Positions 34,101 through 44,995 of a stretch of DNA of 64,000 bases are shown here, piece by piece (positions within the stretch are counted from its first letter, which is position 1; the number at the start of each line of letters is the position of its first letter). The translations under genes and the position numbers were made by a program. The notes beneath the pieces are model-generated. The model saw only the letters and a program-made list of their open reading frames with translations. It ran no database searches and had not been told where the DNA came from. Source of the stretch: Hysterangium stoloniferum (taxonomy: Eukaryota; Basidiomycota; Agaricomycetes; Hysterangiales; Hysterangiaceae); NCBI GenBank assembly GCA_015178975.1, contig WHVD01000048.1, forward strand, positions 248,001-312,000, written 5' to 3'.

Positions 34101-34875
34101 AGTCATACGGAAGATCCAGTGAGGTAGAGCACTCAAATTCTGAAACTCCACTACCGCGCGTATCTGTAAATTTGAATCTTACGTAAACAATCCCGCGCTT
34201 TTTTTATGCCTTGACTTGGAAAAATCTTATAAAATCTTAGTCAACATTTTCGGACTGATATCAAGGCTGAATCTCAGCAAACATGATTAAATCGTCACAA
34301 ATTATCAATGGAGCATAAGTCAACCAAAACAGTTGCTCAAATTAGTTCCTGGCAATACTTTTTTCACAGGGTAAAAGGGGATAAATTGAACTAGAAAGCT
34401 AATATTAGCATAGGTAATGTTGAACATTTCGGCCAAATGATGGCTTCCCTTCCCGAGTTCGAATTCGACCCACACATTTGCATGAGAGAGACAAGACGTT
34501 TGACGGAGGGACCGAGACAACTTCCACAGTATTACTCGTTAGGTGGACGGTCGACCTATAAAGAGTGGTCGTCTGTGAAGCTCGAAAACTCTCTAGAGAT
34601 AGGTTACACACCCATCCGCTTTGCAAAAGGGGTCAAGTATTAGATTCAGTTTATCCTTCGCTATACCTATGCCGGTATCCGAAGTACAAAACTTTAATGA
34701 CACTCTCAGCATCTAATACCAGCAATCTTGTAATCCTGGCCGCCTTACCACACATACAGAGCCGCAGCTCTGACCACTGGCGACCCCTGGCCGCCTTTCC
34801 ACTATTCCCCCAATTGAGTGCCAACCCACTATTGGAATCGATTCACGGAAACTAATATATAAGTCTTCTCATTAT
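34101..34875. other. Intergenic, no gene supported
   Basis: Overlapping short ORFs around 34400-34650 on both strands do not resemble a known family. No repeat structure seen. Confidence 0.45.
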
Positions 34876-35120
34876 TGTACTACAAACTAAGACCATAATA
34901 AGACAGAAATAGGAGTATTCTAAAATGGGAATACAATAAGACATATCGGGGAGACAATATTCTGAAATGGGAATATAATAGACAAACGAGTGAATACTTG
35001 TCAATGGACAAATTACCAAATGCAGAACAAGGGAAGAATACGGAAGATATGGTAACTATGATGCTCCGTAGTCGGAGGTTGGAAGTCAGATATTGAAACA
35101 TCTGGGAACGGGTCATAACA
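34876..35120. mobile_element. Diverged LTR-Z copy
   Basis: Aligns with the solo LTR at 3028-3260 over nearly its whole length (shared AAATGGGAATACAA, GAGTGAATACTTGTCAA and GAACGGGTCATAACA blocks). The end at 35120 is clear. The start is blurred, TGTAC at 34876 being the best guess, and no matching target duplication was found. Confidence 0.75.
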
Positions 35121-35475
35121 GAGGGCTTTAAATGTGAACTTGGCAAGGTGGATTGCTGCTGTCGGCAGGTCTTATTTAGCCAGGATGATTTCATCAACCA
35201 GAAGTCTCAGCTTGAAGAGCTTGTGACTCCATGTGGGCACATCTGTGATTTCTACCCAAAATATCACTGTGAACTTAATTTCATTGAGCAGTACTGAGGG
35301 GCTGTCAAGCTTCATTATCACAGCTTTGTTACCCAACCTGCAAATGTAGATGAGATGGAGAAGCATGTCCTTGAGTGTTTGGATAACATTCCCCTTCTTC
35401 AAATTCAATGGTTAGTATAGATGCATACTCAAAAGGTTTGACAGGTGCTGACACTGTTTGGGCCAACCAAAAGTA
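35121..35475 (-). other. Unassigned stretch with one open frame
   Basis: A minus-strand frame of 78 codons (35408-35172; LGNKAVIMKLDSPSVLLNE, DVPTWSHKLFKLRLL) looks protein-like but is not recognised. No splice-linked neighbours were found. Confidence 0.25.
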
Positions 35476-35480
35476 TCATG

Positions 35481-36604
35481 TGTTAGAATTAAGGTGCAGG
35501 TATGTGTCAGTACATCGTGGACGTGAATAATAAACATTAGTATTAGTAAGCAACTGTACAGCATTTACTTATTGAAGTACAAGTTTTATTAACAAGACAA
35601 ATGCAAGATTATTATACTTCAACACACTCCCATAATCAAAGCATAATGACATGCCTTGAAGTTCAGCAACTCCCAATCCAAAATGCCTCTGCTGAAGTCT
35701 CACATGATGTGTATGATGGCACACAAAACGTCGATTTGGCGATACGGGAATGAATGATAAAAGGTATGCAAACTGAGTGATGCCTTACACAAATAAGGGC
35801 TTGCATGAACTGCCTCCAAGGTCCAAAATGAAAAATACAGCAAAGGACAAAGTGGCACAAATGTGTGAAGGTCTGGCAGTCTGACAATGAAAGAAAAAAA
35901 AGAGCAGCCTGTGGCAAAAAATGCATAGCAGTGAAACCGTGCGGTGGTCTGAAGTTTGAAAATATTTCACATGAAACAACTATAATTCTCCTTCCCTGGT
36001 TTCTTGAGAAATGTCTTCAATCCACTGGAGGATAAGCAAGGCAATATTGATGTGGAATAATGAACAATGAAGGAAATGAAAAATGTGGCTGTAAAAAAAA
36101 AAAAAAGCCTAGTGCCAGACAATAAAGTCAGTGCACTCCTGGTGGTTCAAAACACACCAAACAGTCTAAAAATAGACCAAACAGATCCTGTGGAGCCCTT
36201 CCCACAAGAATTGACGAACTGCAGAGTTGAAGGTATTTCCCCAGAGCACTTCCTGTGTGAATACTGCGACTTTTAAGCCCTTTAATACGGCCACCTACTC
36301 CTGCAAGTTCACTGTATCACCCCAGAGCCCTTCCTGTGCAAATACTGTGGCTTCTATGCCCTTCTATACGGCCGCCTAAAAGGATACGATGAGTAACTAC
36401 TCGAAGGAACAAAAATGTGCAGCGATGAATCCAAACGATAAGTCTGTGGGGCCCATAACCTGTTAGAATTAAGGTGCAGGTATGTGTCAGTACATCGTGG
36501 ATGTGAACAAGAAATGTTAGTATTAGTAAGCAACTGTACAGTATTTACTTATTGAAGTACAAATTTTATTAATGAGACAAATGCAAGATTATTATACTTC
36601 AACA
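35481..36604. mobile_element. TRIM: complete miniature LTR retrotransposon
   Basis: Two 144-bp LTRs (35481-35624 and 36461-36604) begin TGTTAGAATTAAGG and end ATACTTCAACA, differing at only a few bases. The unit is flanked by the 5-bp duplication TCATG (35476-35480 and 36605-36609). The 836-bp interior encodes nothing recognisable. A purine run GTGGGGCC just before the second LTR could be the polypurine tract. This is the layout of a terminal-repeat retrotransposon in miniature, which depends on a partner element. High LTR identity implies a fairly recent insertion. Confidence 0.9.
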
Positions 36605-37127
36605 TCATGGTCATCACACACTTCCTGCAAGCATTTTAGCTGAAGTCAAAAAGCTAATCCTATTACTTAGACAGTCTTGCAATTACCCTATGATACATAC
36701 TCCTGACATGTAATTGTTCATTGTATAAATCTATTGCCTGGCCCTTCACATATCCAAACCTTATGAAATTTTTGGGGACAAGGTTTGGCCGGTTAACCCT
36801 AACCCTACCACTTATGTATGGACTTACATAAAGGTGCCAGTTCCTGGCTGCTGCTATCTTATACCAATTGCAGCCATGCAAGTGCTGTGTGACACTGGAT
36901 AAAGTGTGTTCAGCATTTGGGAATTTTCATCACTGCTGGTGAAGGAGCAGTGATTACTTGAAGAGCTAGAAGAAATGGTAGATTAGATGAATTGGAAATA
37001 AAACTACTCTAGGTTTTAGGTTTTTTTTGCAGCCACTTGATAAGATATAAAATGTGCACAGCTTTATTTTGAAAAAGGAATTGCAACAAAGAATTGCAAC
37101 TAGTTGGCTCAATCCCACATACATTCT
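36605..37127. other. Unassigned sequence before the palindromic Gypsy element
   Basis: No domain-bearing frame. A plain AT-rich stretch with a T8 run near 37022. Confidence 0.45.
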
Positions 37128-37132
37128 GTTGG

Positions 37133-37948
37133 TGTTAGGATACGTACAGGGCGGGTCTCCGGAGAAACCTGCGGAATATCTGGTAGGACTTAGCTTCAGC
37201 TTATAGGCTGTGGCCTCACTAGATCATGTCGTCCAATTTCAGATGGGCAGACGGGAATCCCGGGGAGTCTGGGCAAGGGTTGTGGGTCGGGGGGTTGTAG
37301 GTCAAAGGTCGTGGGTCGGGAGTCGAGATCGGTGAGAGAGATAGATGTGCTGGAGCTTGTGGGCTCCGACTAGTGCAAGCGGTGTGTATCAAGTAGGGTT
37401 TTTAGAGTGGAAAATGTATTAGATTACTGGGGGGAATTTAAGCCAATTTTCTGACTGGATTGTATGTACAACATCTGCCAGTTTAAATAGACCGTGGAGT
37501 GAATGTCATACCAAATCCAGTAATAATGAAATGAAACGAGCAAAACATAAAACGGGAATAGTAAACACCAAATTGGTGTTAGGAATGGGATGGAACAGAG
37601 TGGAGTGCGAATAGTGACAAATCATGAACCATAACAGGAAATGGAGTGGGAGCGGAGTCCAAATCGTGACAGGTCATTTGACTAAAATGGGAACAGGGCT
37701 CGGTTAGAGAGAAGACAGGTATTCTGAGTGGGGTCCGGTGACTGATACACAGGATGAGGTCGGAATTAGACAGAGACGGAGTCTGGTGAGTATTCTGGTG
37801 ACTAAAACACAATGTAACGAAGATGAACATAGATGAGTCTGATGTATGGAGTCCAGTGGGAATTCCAGTGAACTGATAATGGGTGCGTATAGGGTGTGGG
37901 TGCGTATAAGTTAGTGCCTGGAGTCTGGTGGGATTTCTGGTTGTAACA
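37133..37948 (-). repeat. LTR-X, left copy (816 bp)
   Basis: In its likely sense (minus) it reads TGTTACAACC...TATCCTAACA. Orientation is inferred from the adjoining purine tract on the minus strand (complement of CCCTCCCTTT at 37952-37961), which is how a 3' LTR is preceded. Confidence 0.85.
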
Positions 37949-38157
37949 GTACCCTCCCTTTATGCCGAAGTCCCAAAGAGGCTCTAGACCTCGATAAGGT
38001 TCTTGTCGGCTACACACATGTGTCAAAAGTCATGTCAGTTACATGTATGTGTCAAGGAGTCATGTGATCTGGAAGGTAAGGTTCAAACACGACGAGCCTA
38101 TATATAAATTTGAAAAAATAGAAATTCTTCTTCTTTATTACCCCCATCTTTGACGAA

Positions 38158-39102
38158 ATGGGACCAAAACCAACACTGCACAAGCCAATGCCAACTGCCG
38201 GGCCCTCCACGGGCAACCTGTATCGGGCACCGCTCACAGTGGGAGGAACAACGCTGACAGCGAGAGGAGGTGGAAAAGGAAGCCAGGGAGGTCAAGGAGG
38301 CCCTGGATAGGGAATACCAGGTGGCTCTGGCCGTGGAAAAGGTGGCAAAGGAGAAGCAGAAGAAGGATGAGGAGGAGGCTGTGCGGGTCACCGCGGAGAA
38401 AGCCCGGGCGATTGCGGAGAGGGCCGCAGGAGTTGCGGGCAAGGTAATTACAGTATTTCGACTTATCATTTGTTTTTTTGACTTGGTGTTTTCAGTGCAA
38501 GGCAGCGGAAGTCCAATCGGAGTCCAAGGGGGAGCCAGAAAGCCCTAACAAGGTACGTCTCGGGTCCATGGGGATACCGTGGAGCTAACCATATCAACAG
38601 AAAGCAAGGAAGGGGGCGCCAGTCCACCTACCAATTTGGAACGACCTGTGGTGTTCCAGTTGTAATGACCGGAACACTGAGTGCCATCAGAAGTCTGGCT
38701 GGGGCTCAGGGTGCTATCAGTGTGCGCACCTCAAAGCGAGGTGCTTGCTCGTTCACGAGCAGGCTGCGGGGTCCAGTACATGGGACAATGGTGGGTCTGG
38801 AGGAGGCCTTGGGATGGATCGCCAAGGGCATTGAAGCCCAAAATGAGTTTCTCTGGAAGAGCAACAAGGTCAGCGTAGTCATGGTGAATGATCTCCATGC
38901 ACTCTGCTCGGACCATTATAGGTTCCTGGTGGAGTACGCCGGCTTTGTATATGAGAAGCTGGAGGCTGGGAGTTCCGAGGATGCCGGTTCAGATGAGGGC
39001 GAGGTGCCTGTGGAGGTAGCAGAGCTACCCAAGGAGATTGCTGAGGTGGGGAAACAGGAGGCGGTGAAAAAAGATAGCCCCATCAATGTAGATGAATAGA
39101 AT
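38158..39102 (+). pseudogene. Antisense accessory gene of the Gypsy element, left copy
   Basis: This runs opposite to pol, between the chromodomain and the LTR. It starts MGPKPTLHKPMPTAGPSTG, but a frameshift near 38240 breaks the first exon, which then continues as EAREVKEALDREYQVAL. Introns GTAATTAC...TTTTCAG (38442-38496) and one near 38552-38600 match those of the right copy. The zinc-cluster exon (CSSCNDRNTECH and CYQCAHLKARC) and the acidic C-terminal exon ending SPINVDE at 39097-39099 are present. Compare the better copy at 41837-42784. Confidence 0.7.
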
Positions 39103-39286
39103 AATAAGAGTTTAATAATCTTTGAATATAAAAGTAAAGCGTGAAAAACATAAAAGTCAAAGTCTACAGGAAAACTGCTTAAGGACTTGAAGAACATGTC
39201 AGAACCTGTAAAAGCAAAGAGAGACATAGGGCAACAGGGAATAATGAAAATGAGTCCAAATGTAACACGGGGTCCATGGAGTGCGG

Positions 39287-41403
39287 TCAGAGAGATGATA
39301 GTGGTCCAGGTTTGAGTGGGTAAGCTGTATGAAAGTCAGTAATGATTTCCATGGCATTGCCGAGTTCTGTGGCCAAAATCCATGAAGTTTCTTCATTGGT
39401 GCCCTCATAACCCGCCCACTTGACCAAGTAAAGCAGTTTACAAGTGCGCTGACACTTGTCAATTTTTGAATCTAAAATCTGTGAGATTTCAAACTCAGGT
39501 TCTCTGTCAATATTGACTGGAGGAGGCAGAGATTGCACGCGATCCGGGATAGTGTTAGCAGTACAAGGTTCTAACATAGAAACATGAAATACCAGGTGTA
39601 CTGCGTACATGCTCTCCGGAAGCTGTAGAGCCCAAGAGACTGAACCTACTTGTGCAATAATTTCAAATGGACCTAAATATTTTTCAGCAAGCTTTTTTGA
39701 TGGACGGGTTGTCTGGAAGAATTGAGCTTTGACAAAAACACAATCACCAATTTTGAAGTTTGGTGGTGGGATCTGGTGTTTGTCCACTGAATGTTGGTAT
39801 TGCTCTTGGGCGGACATTATTGCAGTCCAGAGTTCTTCATGGAGCTCATGGAGGTCCGTGGTGAACTCTTGAGTGTGAGCAGGGCGAGATTTTGTTCTGG
39901 ATGTACTGTAATATTTGGATTATATCCTTTATTTGCAAAGAACGGGGAAATGCCAGTAGTGGCTGAGGGTGCATTGTTGTAAGCAAATTCTGCAAGTGGT
40001 AACAAGGATTTCCAATTGTCCTGTTGGTAATTGCAATGTACATGGAGATATTGTTCCAATGTCTGGTTGATGCGTTCAGTTTGTCCATCACCTTCTGGAT
40101 GATGTCCAGATGTGAAATGTAAAGTCATGTCCAAGGATTTCCTGAGGGATCTAAAGAAGTGAGATATGAACTCTAATCCTTGATCGGAAGTCACGTGGGA
40201 TGGAACTCCGTGCTTGCAAAATACGTGGATAATAAAAAGTTCCGCTAACTACATGGACGTAATTGTGTCATATGTAGGGATGAATATACCTTGTTTTGAG
40301 AATCTGTCAACAATGACTAGAATGGCAGAAAAGCCTTCAGAATCCAGTAGGTGTTCAATGAAATCCATAGAGATAGAATTCCACGGATGTTCTGGTACTG
40401 GGAGTTGTTTCAAATGGCCGTATGGCTTGTGTTGCTGAGATTTCGAGCAGGGACAAGTAGTGCAAGATTTACAATAGTGCTTAACGAATCCACGGAGTCT
40501 GGGCCAAGTGTATTCTCTTCTTATTAATGATAGAGTTTTGTTGTACCTGAAATGTCCTGAAAGTGGATGATCATGTTTGTATTGAAGGATCCTGAGGTGG
40601 AGGCTGTTGGAGTCCGGTACATAGATTCAATCATCAAGTCTAATTAAACCATGTTGATCAAGAGACCACCGGGGTTGACCGGGGTCCATGGGATTGTCAA
40701 TGTGAGCTTTAGTAATTGGGTCTAGTGGAATTGCCAATAGAATATATTGATGTAACTTCTCAATATCCATAATGATAGTTCCACGGACAATGGGATTGAC
40801 GAGGAAAGTTGCGTGAACTGATGCGGTAAGTTGCTGATTTGTGAAAATAGGTTTCAGGTTGTGTGGGTTTACCGTGGCATAGTTGTTGCTCCCCTCTTTA
40901 GGATAGATGTCCCATCATCTAGTTAAAGCATCGGGTTTGCTGCCGAGATGGCCAGGTCGAAAACGGATAATCATGTTGAAGGCAGATAGATATTCAGACC
41001 AGCGGGCCTGCTGGTGGGTCAAATGTTTTGTGGTAGAAAAGTATTCCAGGTTTTTGTGATCTGTTACAACGTCAATAGGAGTTCCCGAGCCATCCAAATA
41101 GTGTCGCCATGCTTTGAAAGCTGAAACAATTGCCAGGAGTTCCTTATCATGAACATTGTAGTCAAGTTCTGCTCTGGTAAAAGTCTGGGATAGAAAAGCC
41201 ACAGGGTGGACTTCTCCATCAGAGTCCTGGATAGACAGAATGGCTCGAAGCACATAGCCGAGGCATCCATTTCGACAATGAGCGGGAAGTCCGGTTTCCA
41301 ATGTGACAGAATAGGAGCAGCACCGCCTTCCTTGCTTTCTGTTGATATGGTTAGCTCCATGGTATAACCTTGTACTGCTAACACTATCCCGGATCGCATG
41401 CAA
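39287..41403 (-). pseudogene. Gypsy pol 3' part: RNase H, integrase, chromodomain
   Basis: On the minus strand, RNase H comes first: APILSHWKPDFPLIVEMDAS near 41310-41260, a frameshift, then HPVAFLSQTFTRAELDYNVHDKELLAI, VVTDHKNLEYF and FNMIIRFRPGHL. Integrase core pieces follow: TSDQGLEFISHFFRSLRK, GHHPEGDGQTERINQTLEQYL and PLAEFAYNNA near 40190-39930. Then come KIGDCVFVKAQFFQTTRPSKK and AEKYLGPFEIIAQVGS (GPY/F-type end), and a chromodomain (FEISQILDSKID, LLYLVKWAGYEGTNEETSWI). The catalytic RT half is missing, and the linker between RNase H and integrase (40200-40900) has stops. Chromodomains steer integration to marked chromatin. Confidence 0.85.
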
Positions 41404-41660
41404 TCTCTGCCTCCTCTGGTCATTATTGACAGAGAACCCGAGTTTGAAATCTCACAGATTTTAGATTCAAAAATTGACAAGTGTTGACGCACTTGTAAAC
41501 TGCTTTACTTGGTCAAGTGGGTGGGTTACGAGGGCACCAATGAAGAAACTTCATGGATTTTGGCCACAGAACTCAGTAATGCCACAGAAATCATTACTGA
41601 CTTTCATACAGCTTACCCACTCAAACCTGGACCACTATCATCTCTCTGACCACACTCCAT
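41367..41660 (+). pseudogene. Inverted duplicate of the chromodomain tail
   Basis: The plus strand repeats the end of pol: the REPEFEIS region, KWVGYEGTNEETSWIL and a tail ending LKPGPLSSL. It is the mirror of 39571-39287. It starts abruptly at about 41367 next to a 40-50 bp scrap of the antisense gene (41315-41363), which in turn abuts RNase H. Confidence 0.8.
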
Positions 41661-41836
41661 GGACCCCGTGTTACATTTGGACTCATTTTCATTATTCCCT
41701 GTTGCCCTATGTCTCTCTTTGCTTTTACAGGTTCTGACATGTTCTTCAAGTCCTTAAGCAGTTTTCCTGTGGACTTTGACTTTTATGTTTTTCACGCTTT
41801 ACTTTTATATTCAAAAATTATTAAACTCTTATTATT

Positions 41837-42784
41837 CTATTCATCTACATTGATGGGGCTCTCTTTTTTCCCCACCTCCTGTTTCTCTGCCTCAGCCATC
41901 TCCTCAGGTAGCTCCGCTACCTCCACGGGCACCTCGCCCTCGTCTGAACCGGCATCCTTGGAACTCCCGGCCTCCAGCTTCTCATATAAAAAGCTGGCAT
42001 ACTCCACCAGGAACCTATAATGGTGTGAGCAGAGTGTGCGGAGATCGTTCACCATGACTACACTGACCTTGTTGCTCTTCCAGGGCAACTCATTTTGGGC
42101 TTCAATGCCCTCGGTGATCCGTCCCAAGGCCTCCTCCAGACCGGAATACCCGTCTGACCTGCCATTGTCCCGTGTACCAGACCCGCAGCCTGCTCATGAA
42201 CGAGCGAGCACTTCGCTTTGAGGTGTGCACACTGATAGCACCCCGGGCCCTGGCCAGACTGCTGATGGCACTCAGTGTTCCAGTCATTACAACCGGAACA
42301 CCACGGGTTGTTCCGAGTCGGTAGGCAGACTGGTGCCACCTTCCATTGATATGGTTAGCTCCATGGTATCCCCACGGACCCGAGACTTACCTTGTTGGGG
42401 CTTTCTGGCCCCCCTCAGACTCCGATTCAACTTCTGCTGCCTTGCACTGAAAACACCAAGTCAAAAAAACAAATGATAAGTTGAAATACTGGGACTTACC
42501 TTGCCTGCGACTACCGCAGCCCTCTCTGCAATCGCCCGGGCTTTCTCCACGGTGACCCATGCAGCCTCCTCCTCATCCTTCTTCCACTTCTCCTCTGCCA
42601 CCTGGTATTCCCTATCCAGGGCCTCCTCGACCTCCCTGGCTTCTTTTTCTGCCTCCTCTCGCTGTTGGCATTGTTCCTCCCACTGCACCAAAATTTGGGC
42701 AGCAGTGAGTGGCACCCGATACAGGTTGCCCGTGGAAGGCCCAGCGGTTGGCATTGGCTTGCACAGCATTGGTTTTGGTCCCAT
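41837..42784 (-). CDS. Retrotransposon-borne antisense gene: coiled coil plus Zn(II)2Cys6-like cluster (right copy)
   Basis: A four-exon gene inside the element. In this arm it is on the minus strand, opposite to the plus-strand chromodomain tail. Exon 1 (from 42784) reads MGPKPMLCKPMPTAGPSTG and then a charged coiled coil (EEAEKEAREVEEALDREYQ, KKDEEEAAW, KARAIAERAAVVAGK). An intron (GTAAGTCCC...TTTTCAG, about 42500-42447) leads to CKAAEVESESEGGQK. After another intron comes CSGCNDWNTECHQQ with CYQCAHLKAKC. The spacing C-x2-C-x6-C-x9-C-x2-C-x6-C is that of fungal Zn(II)2Cys6 DNA-binding clusters. The last exon is helical and ends acidic (GSDEGEVPVEVAELPEE, SPINVDE). No stop interrupts this copy. 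Its function in the element is unknown; it could be regulatory or nucleic-acid binding. Confidence 0.7.
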
Positions 42785-42980
42785 TTCGTCAAAGATGGGG
42801 GTAATAAAGAAGAAGAATTTCTATTTTTTCAAATTTATATATAGGCTCGTCACGTTTGAACCTTACCTTCCAGATCACATGACTCCTTGACACATATGTG
42901 TAACCGACATGACTTTTGACACATGCACGTAGCCGACAAGAACCTTATCAAGGTCTAGAGCCTCTTTGGGACTTCGGCAT

Positions 42981-42990
42981 AAAGGGAGGG
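42981..42990 (+). other. Polypurine tract before the right LTR
   Basis: AAAGGGAGGG sits three bases before the LTR start TGTTACAACC at 42994. Its mirror image is at 37952-37961. This is the expected plus-strand primer site and sets the LTR orientation. Confidence 0.7.
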
Positions 42991-42993
42991 TAC

Positions 42994-43808
42994 TGTTACA
43001 ACCAGAAATCCCGCCAGACTCTGGGCACTAACTTATACGCACCCACGCCCTATATGCACCCATTATCAGTTCACCAGAATTCCCACTGGACTCTGTATGT
43101 CAGACTTGTCTATGTTCGTCTTCATTACGTTGTGTTTCAGTCACCAGAATACTCACTGGACTCCGTCTCTGTCTAATTCTGACCTCATCCCACACGTCAG
43201 TCACCGAACCCCACTCAGAATACCTGTCTTCCTTTTAACCGAGCCCTGTTCCCATTTTAGTCAAATGACCTGTCACGATTTGGACTCCGCTCCTGCTCCA
43301 TTTCCTGTTATGGTTCATGATTTGTCACTATTCGCACTCCGCTCCATTCCATCCCATTCCTAACACCAATTTGGTGTTTACTATTCCCGTTTTATGTTTT
43401 GCTCATTTCGTTTCATTATTACTGGATTTGGTATGACATTCACTCCACGGTCTATTCAAACTGGCAGATGTTGTACATACAATCCAGTCAGAAAATCGGC
43501 TTAGATTCCCCCAGTAATCTAATACATTTTCCACTCTAAAAACCCTACTTGATTCACACCACTCACACTAGTCGGAGCCCACAGGCTCCAGCGCATCTAT
43601 CTCTCTCACCGATCTCGACTCACAACCCACGACCTCTGACCTAAGACCCCCCGACCCACGACCCCCACCCAGACTCCCCAGGATTCCCATCTGCCCGTCT
43701 GAAATTGGATGACACAATCTAGTGAGGGCACAGCCTATAAGCTGAAGCCAAGTCCTACCAGATATTCCGCGGGTTTCTCCAGAGACCCGCCCTGTACGTA
43801 TCCTAACA
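42994..43808 (+). repeat. LTR-X, right copy (815 bp)
   Basis: Reads TGTTACAACC...CGTATCCTAACA on the plus strand, the reverse of the left copy, and is very similar to it throughout. It contains a CCTATAAGCTGAAGCC motif about 70 bases from its end that recurs in the other LTR-X and LTR-Y copies. Confidence 0.87.
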
Positions 43809-43813
43809 GTTGG

Positions 43814-44149
43814 CACCCACTTCAATTGTAGGCTCTGGTTCTGGTTAAGAGTTACAAAGAGTCTAAAAGAGTCACAAACAGTCCCCACATATAATTAAAT
43901 TGTACATTTCCTCATGGTTTTCCCCAAAACATTAAGAAAACCTTTGTCTTGGCACAAGATTTTTTCAGGCAGAAAATCACAGTTTTCACTGAATTCCCTG
44001 AGGGGAAAAATTGAGTAGAAATATGTGGTAGGATTAGATTCAGAAGGACAGGAACTTGAAATGTTCCATGGATGGAAGTTGGGTCAGAAAGTTACAGATA
44101 ATTACAGAAGATTAAAGTATCCAGGAATGGGTTGTAACACTGTTGTGTC
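43814..44149. other. Unassigned sequence
   Basis: No coding frame recognised. It leads into the minisatellite. Confidence 0.4.
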
Positions 44150-44640
44150 CTTTGTAACTGGTATTTCTTTTTGTAACTGTTGTTTCCATTCTCTAAACAC
44201 TTTCCTTTCATTAAATACTTTCCTCTCTTTACATAGTTTCCATTTGTTAAACAGTTTCCTCCTTTTGCTTTTGTAATCATTGTTCCTTTATTCTTTAAAT
44301 GGTTTCCACTCTAACACAATTTCCATTCTAACATGTTCTCCAAACAGTTTCCAATCTCCAAACAGTTTCCAATCTCCAAACAGTTTCCAATCTCCAAACA
44401 GTTTCCAATCTCCAAACAGTTTCCAATCTCCAAACAGTTTCCAATCTCCAAACAGTTTCCAATCTCCAAACAGTTTCCAATCTCCAAACAGTTTCCAATC
44501 TCCAAACAGTTTCCAATCTCCAAACAGTTTCCAATCTCCAAACAGTTTCCAATCTCCAAACAGTTTCCAATCTCCAAACAGTTTCCAATCTCCAAACAGT
44601 TTCCTTTCTCTCAACATGTTCCATTCTTTAAAAGTAGTCC
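44150..44640. repeat. 18-bp minisatellite with degenerate flanks
   Basis: Between about 44342 and 44600 the unit AAACAGTTTCCAATCTCC is repeated about 14 times with no visible variation. Outside this core, from 44150 and up to 44640, degraded AAACANTTTCC-like units occur. The unit length is divisible by three and stop-free in several frames, so the long repetitive ORFs here are artefacts of the array. Confidence 0.93.
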
Positions 44641-44707
44641 TTTCTCAAAGAATGAGCCTCAGAAATACTGAGGAGTTGTTGGCACAGGGGGGTTTGGGGG
44701 GCTTTGC

Positions 44708-44990
44708 TGTTGAATAATGGCATGATGTAAGCTACCTTTGGTAAGCTGGAATGCAGTGTAGGGCAACTTAATAGTTGCACTATGCTTATGAATAATATAT
44801 ATAGTATAGAGTCCAATTGTGTAGCATCTCAGTGAAGCTTTATCACTCACTGAGAGATATGCAATTTTCCCTAGTTCTACATTAATAGTTTACTTACTAT
44901 TAATTCAGTATTATTTAGGTAGATGACAATACATGTTATATCAAAGCTTTATCACTCACTGAGAATATTATTTAGAACAGTGCAAATAAT
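44708..44990 (+). repeat. Copia 5' LTR
   Basis: Begins TGTTGAATAATGGCATG. Contains GTAAGCTACCTTTGGTAAG and two CTTTATCACTCACTGAG motifs. The end lies near 44990, just before gag. It is related to the solo LTR at 22407-22699 and to the partial LTRs at 53358-54385 and 56113-56270. Confidence 0.65.
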
Positions 44991-44995
44991 CAGTT

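Larger units (their letters stand above)
37133..43808. mobile_element. Palindromic chromodomain Gypsy insertion with inverted LTRs and one matching TSD
   Basis: The unit begins TGTTAGGATACG and ends CGTATCCTAACA, flanked by GTTGG at 37128-37132 and 43809-43813. Its two LTRs (37133-37948 and 42994-43808) are in opposite orientation. About 2.4 kb next to each LTR is an inverted repeat: left arm 37133 to about 39571, right arm about 41367-43808. Each arm holds the 3' end of a Gypsy element (chromodomain tail, antisense gene, purine tract, LTR). The roughly 1.8-kb centre holds RNase H and integrase on the minus strand only. Reverse transcriptase, protease and a normal gag are absent. The junction at about 41315-41367 includes a scrap of the antisense gene, as expected from template switching. 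Confidence 0.88.

Noticed and set aside
37133-39102. Reading the left side as a normal 5' LTR followed by a plus-strand gag.
   Set aside because: The purine tract and the pol domains place the LTR as a 3' LTR of a minus-strand element. The plus-strand gene has introns and a Zn2Cys6-like cluster rather than a gag CCHC knuckle, and the same layout is mirrored at the right.
44280-44717. Long repetitive ORFs on both strands over the 18-bp array.
   Set aside because: The unit is divisible by three and has no stop in several frames, so open frames arise automatically.
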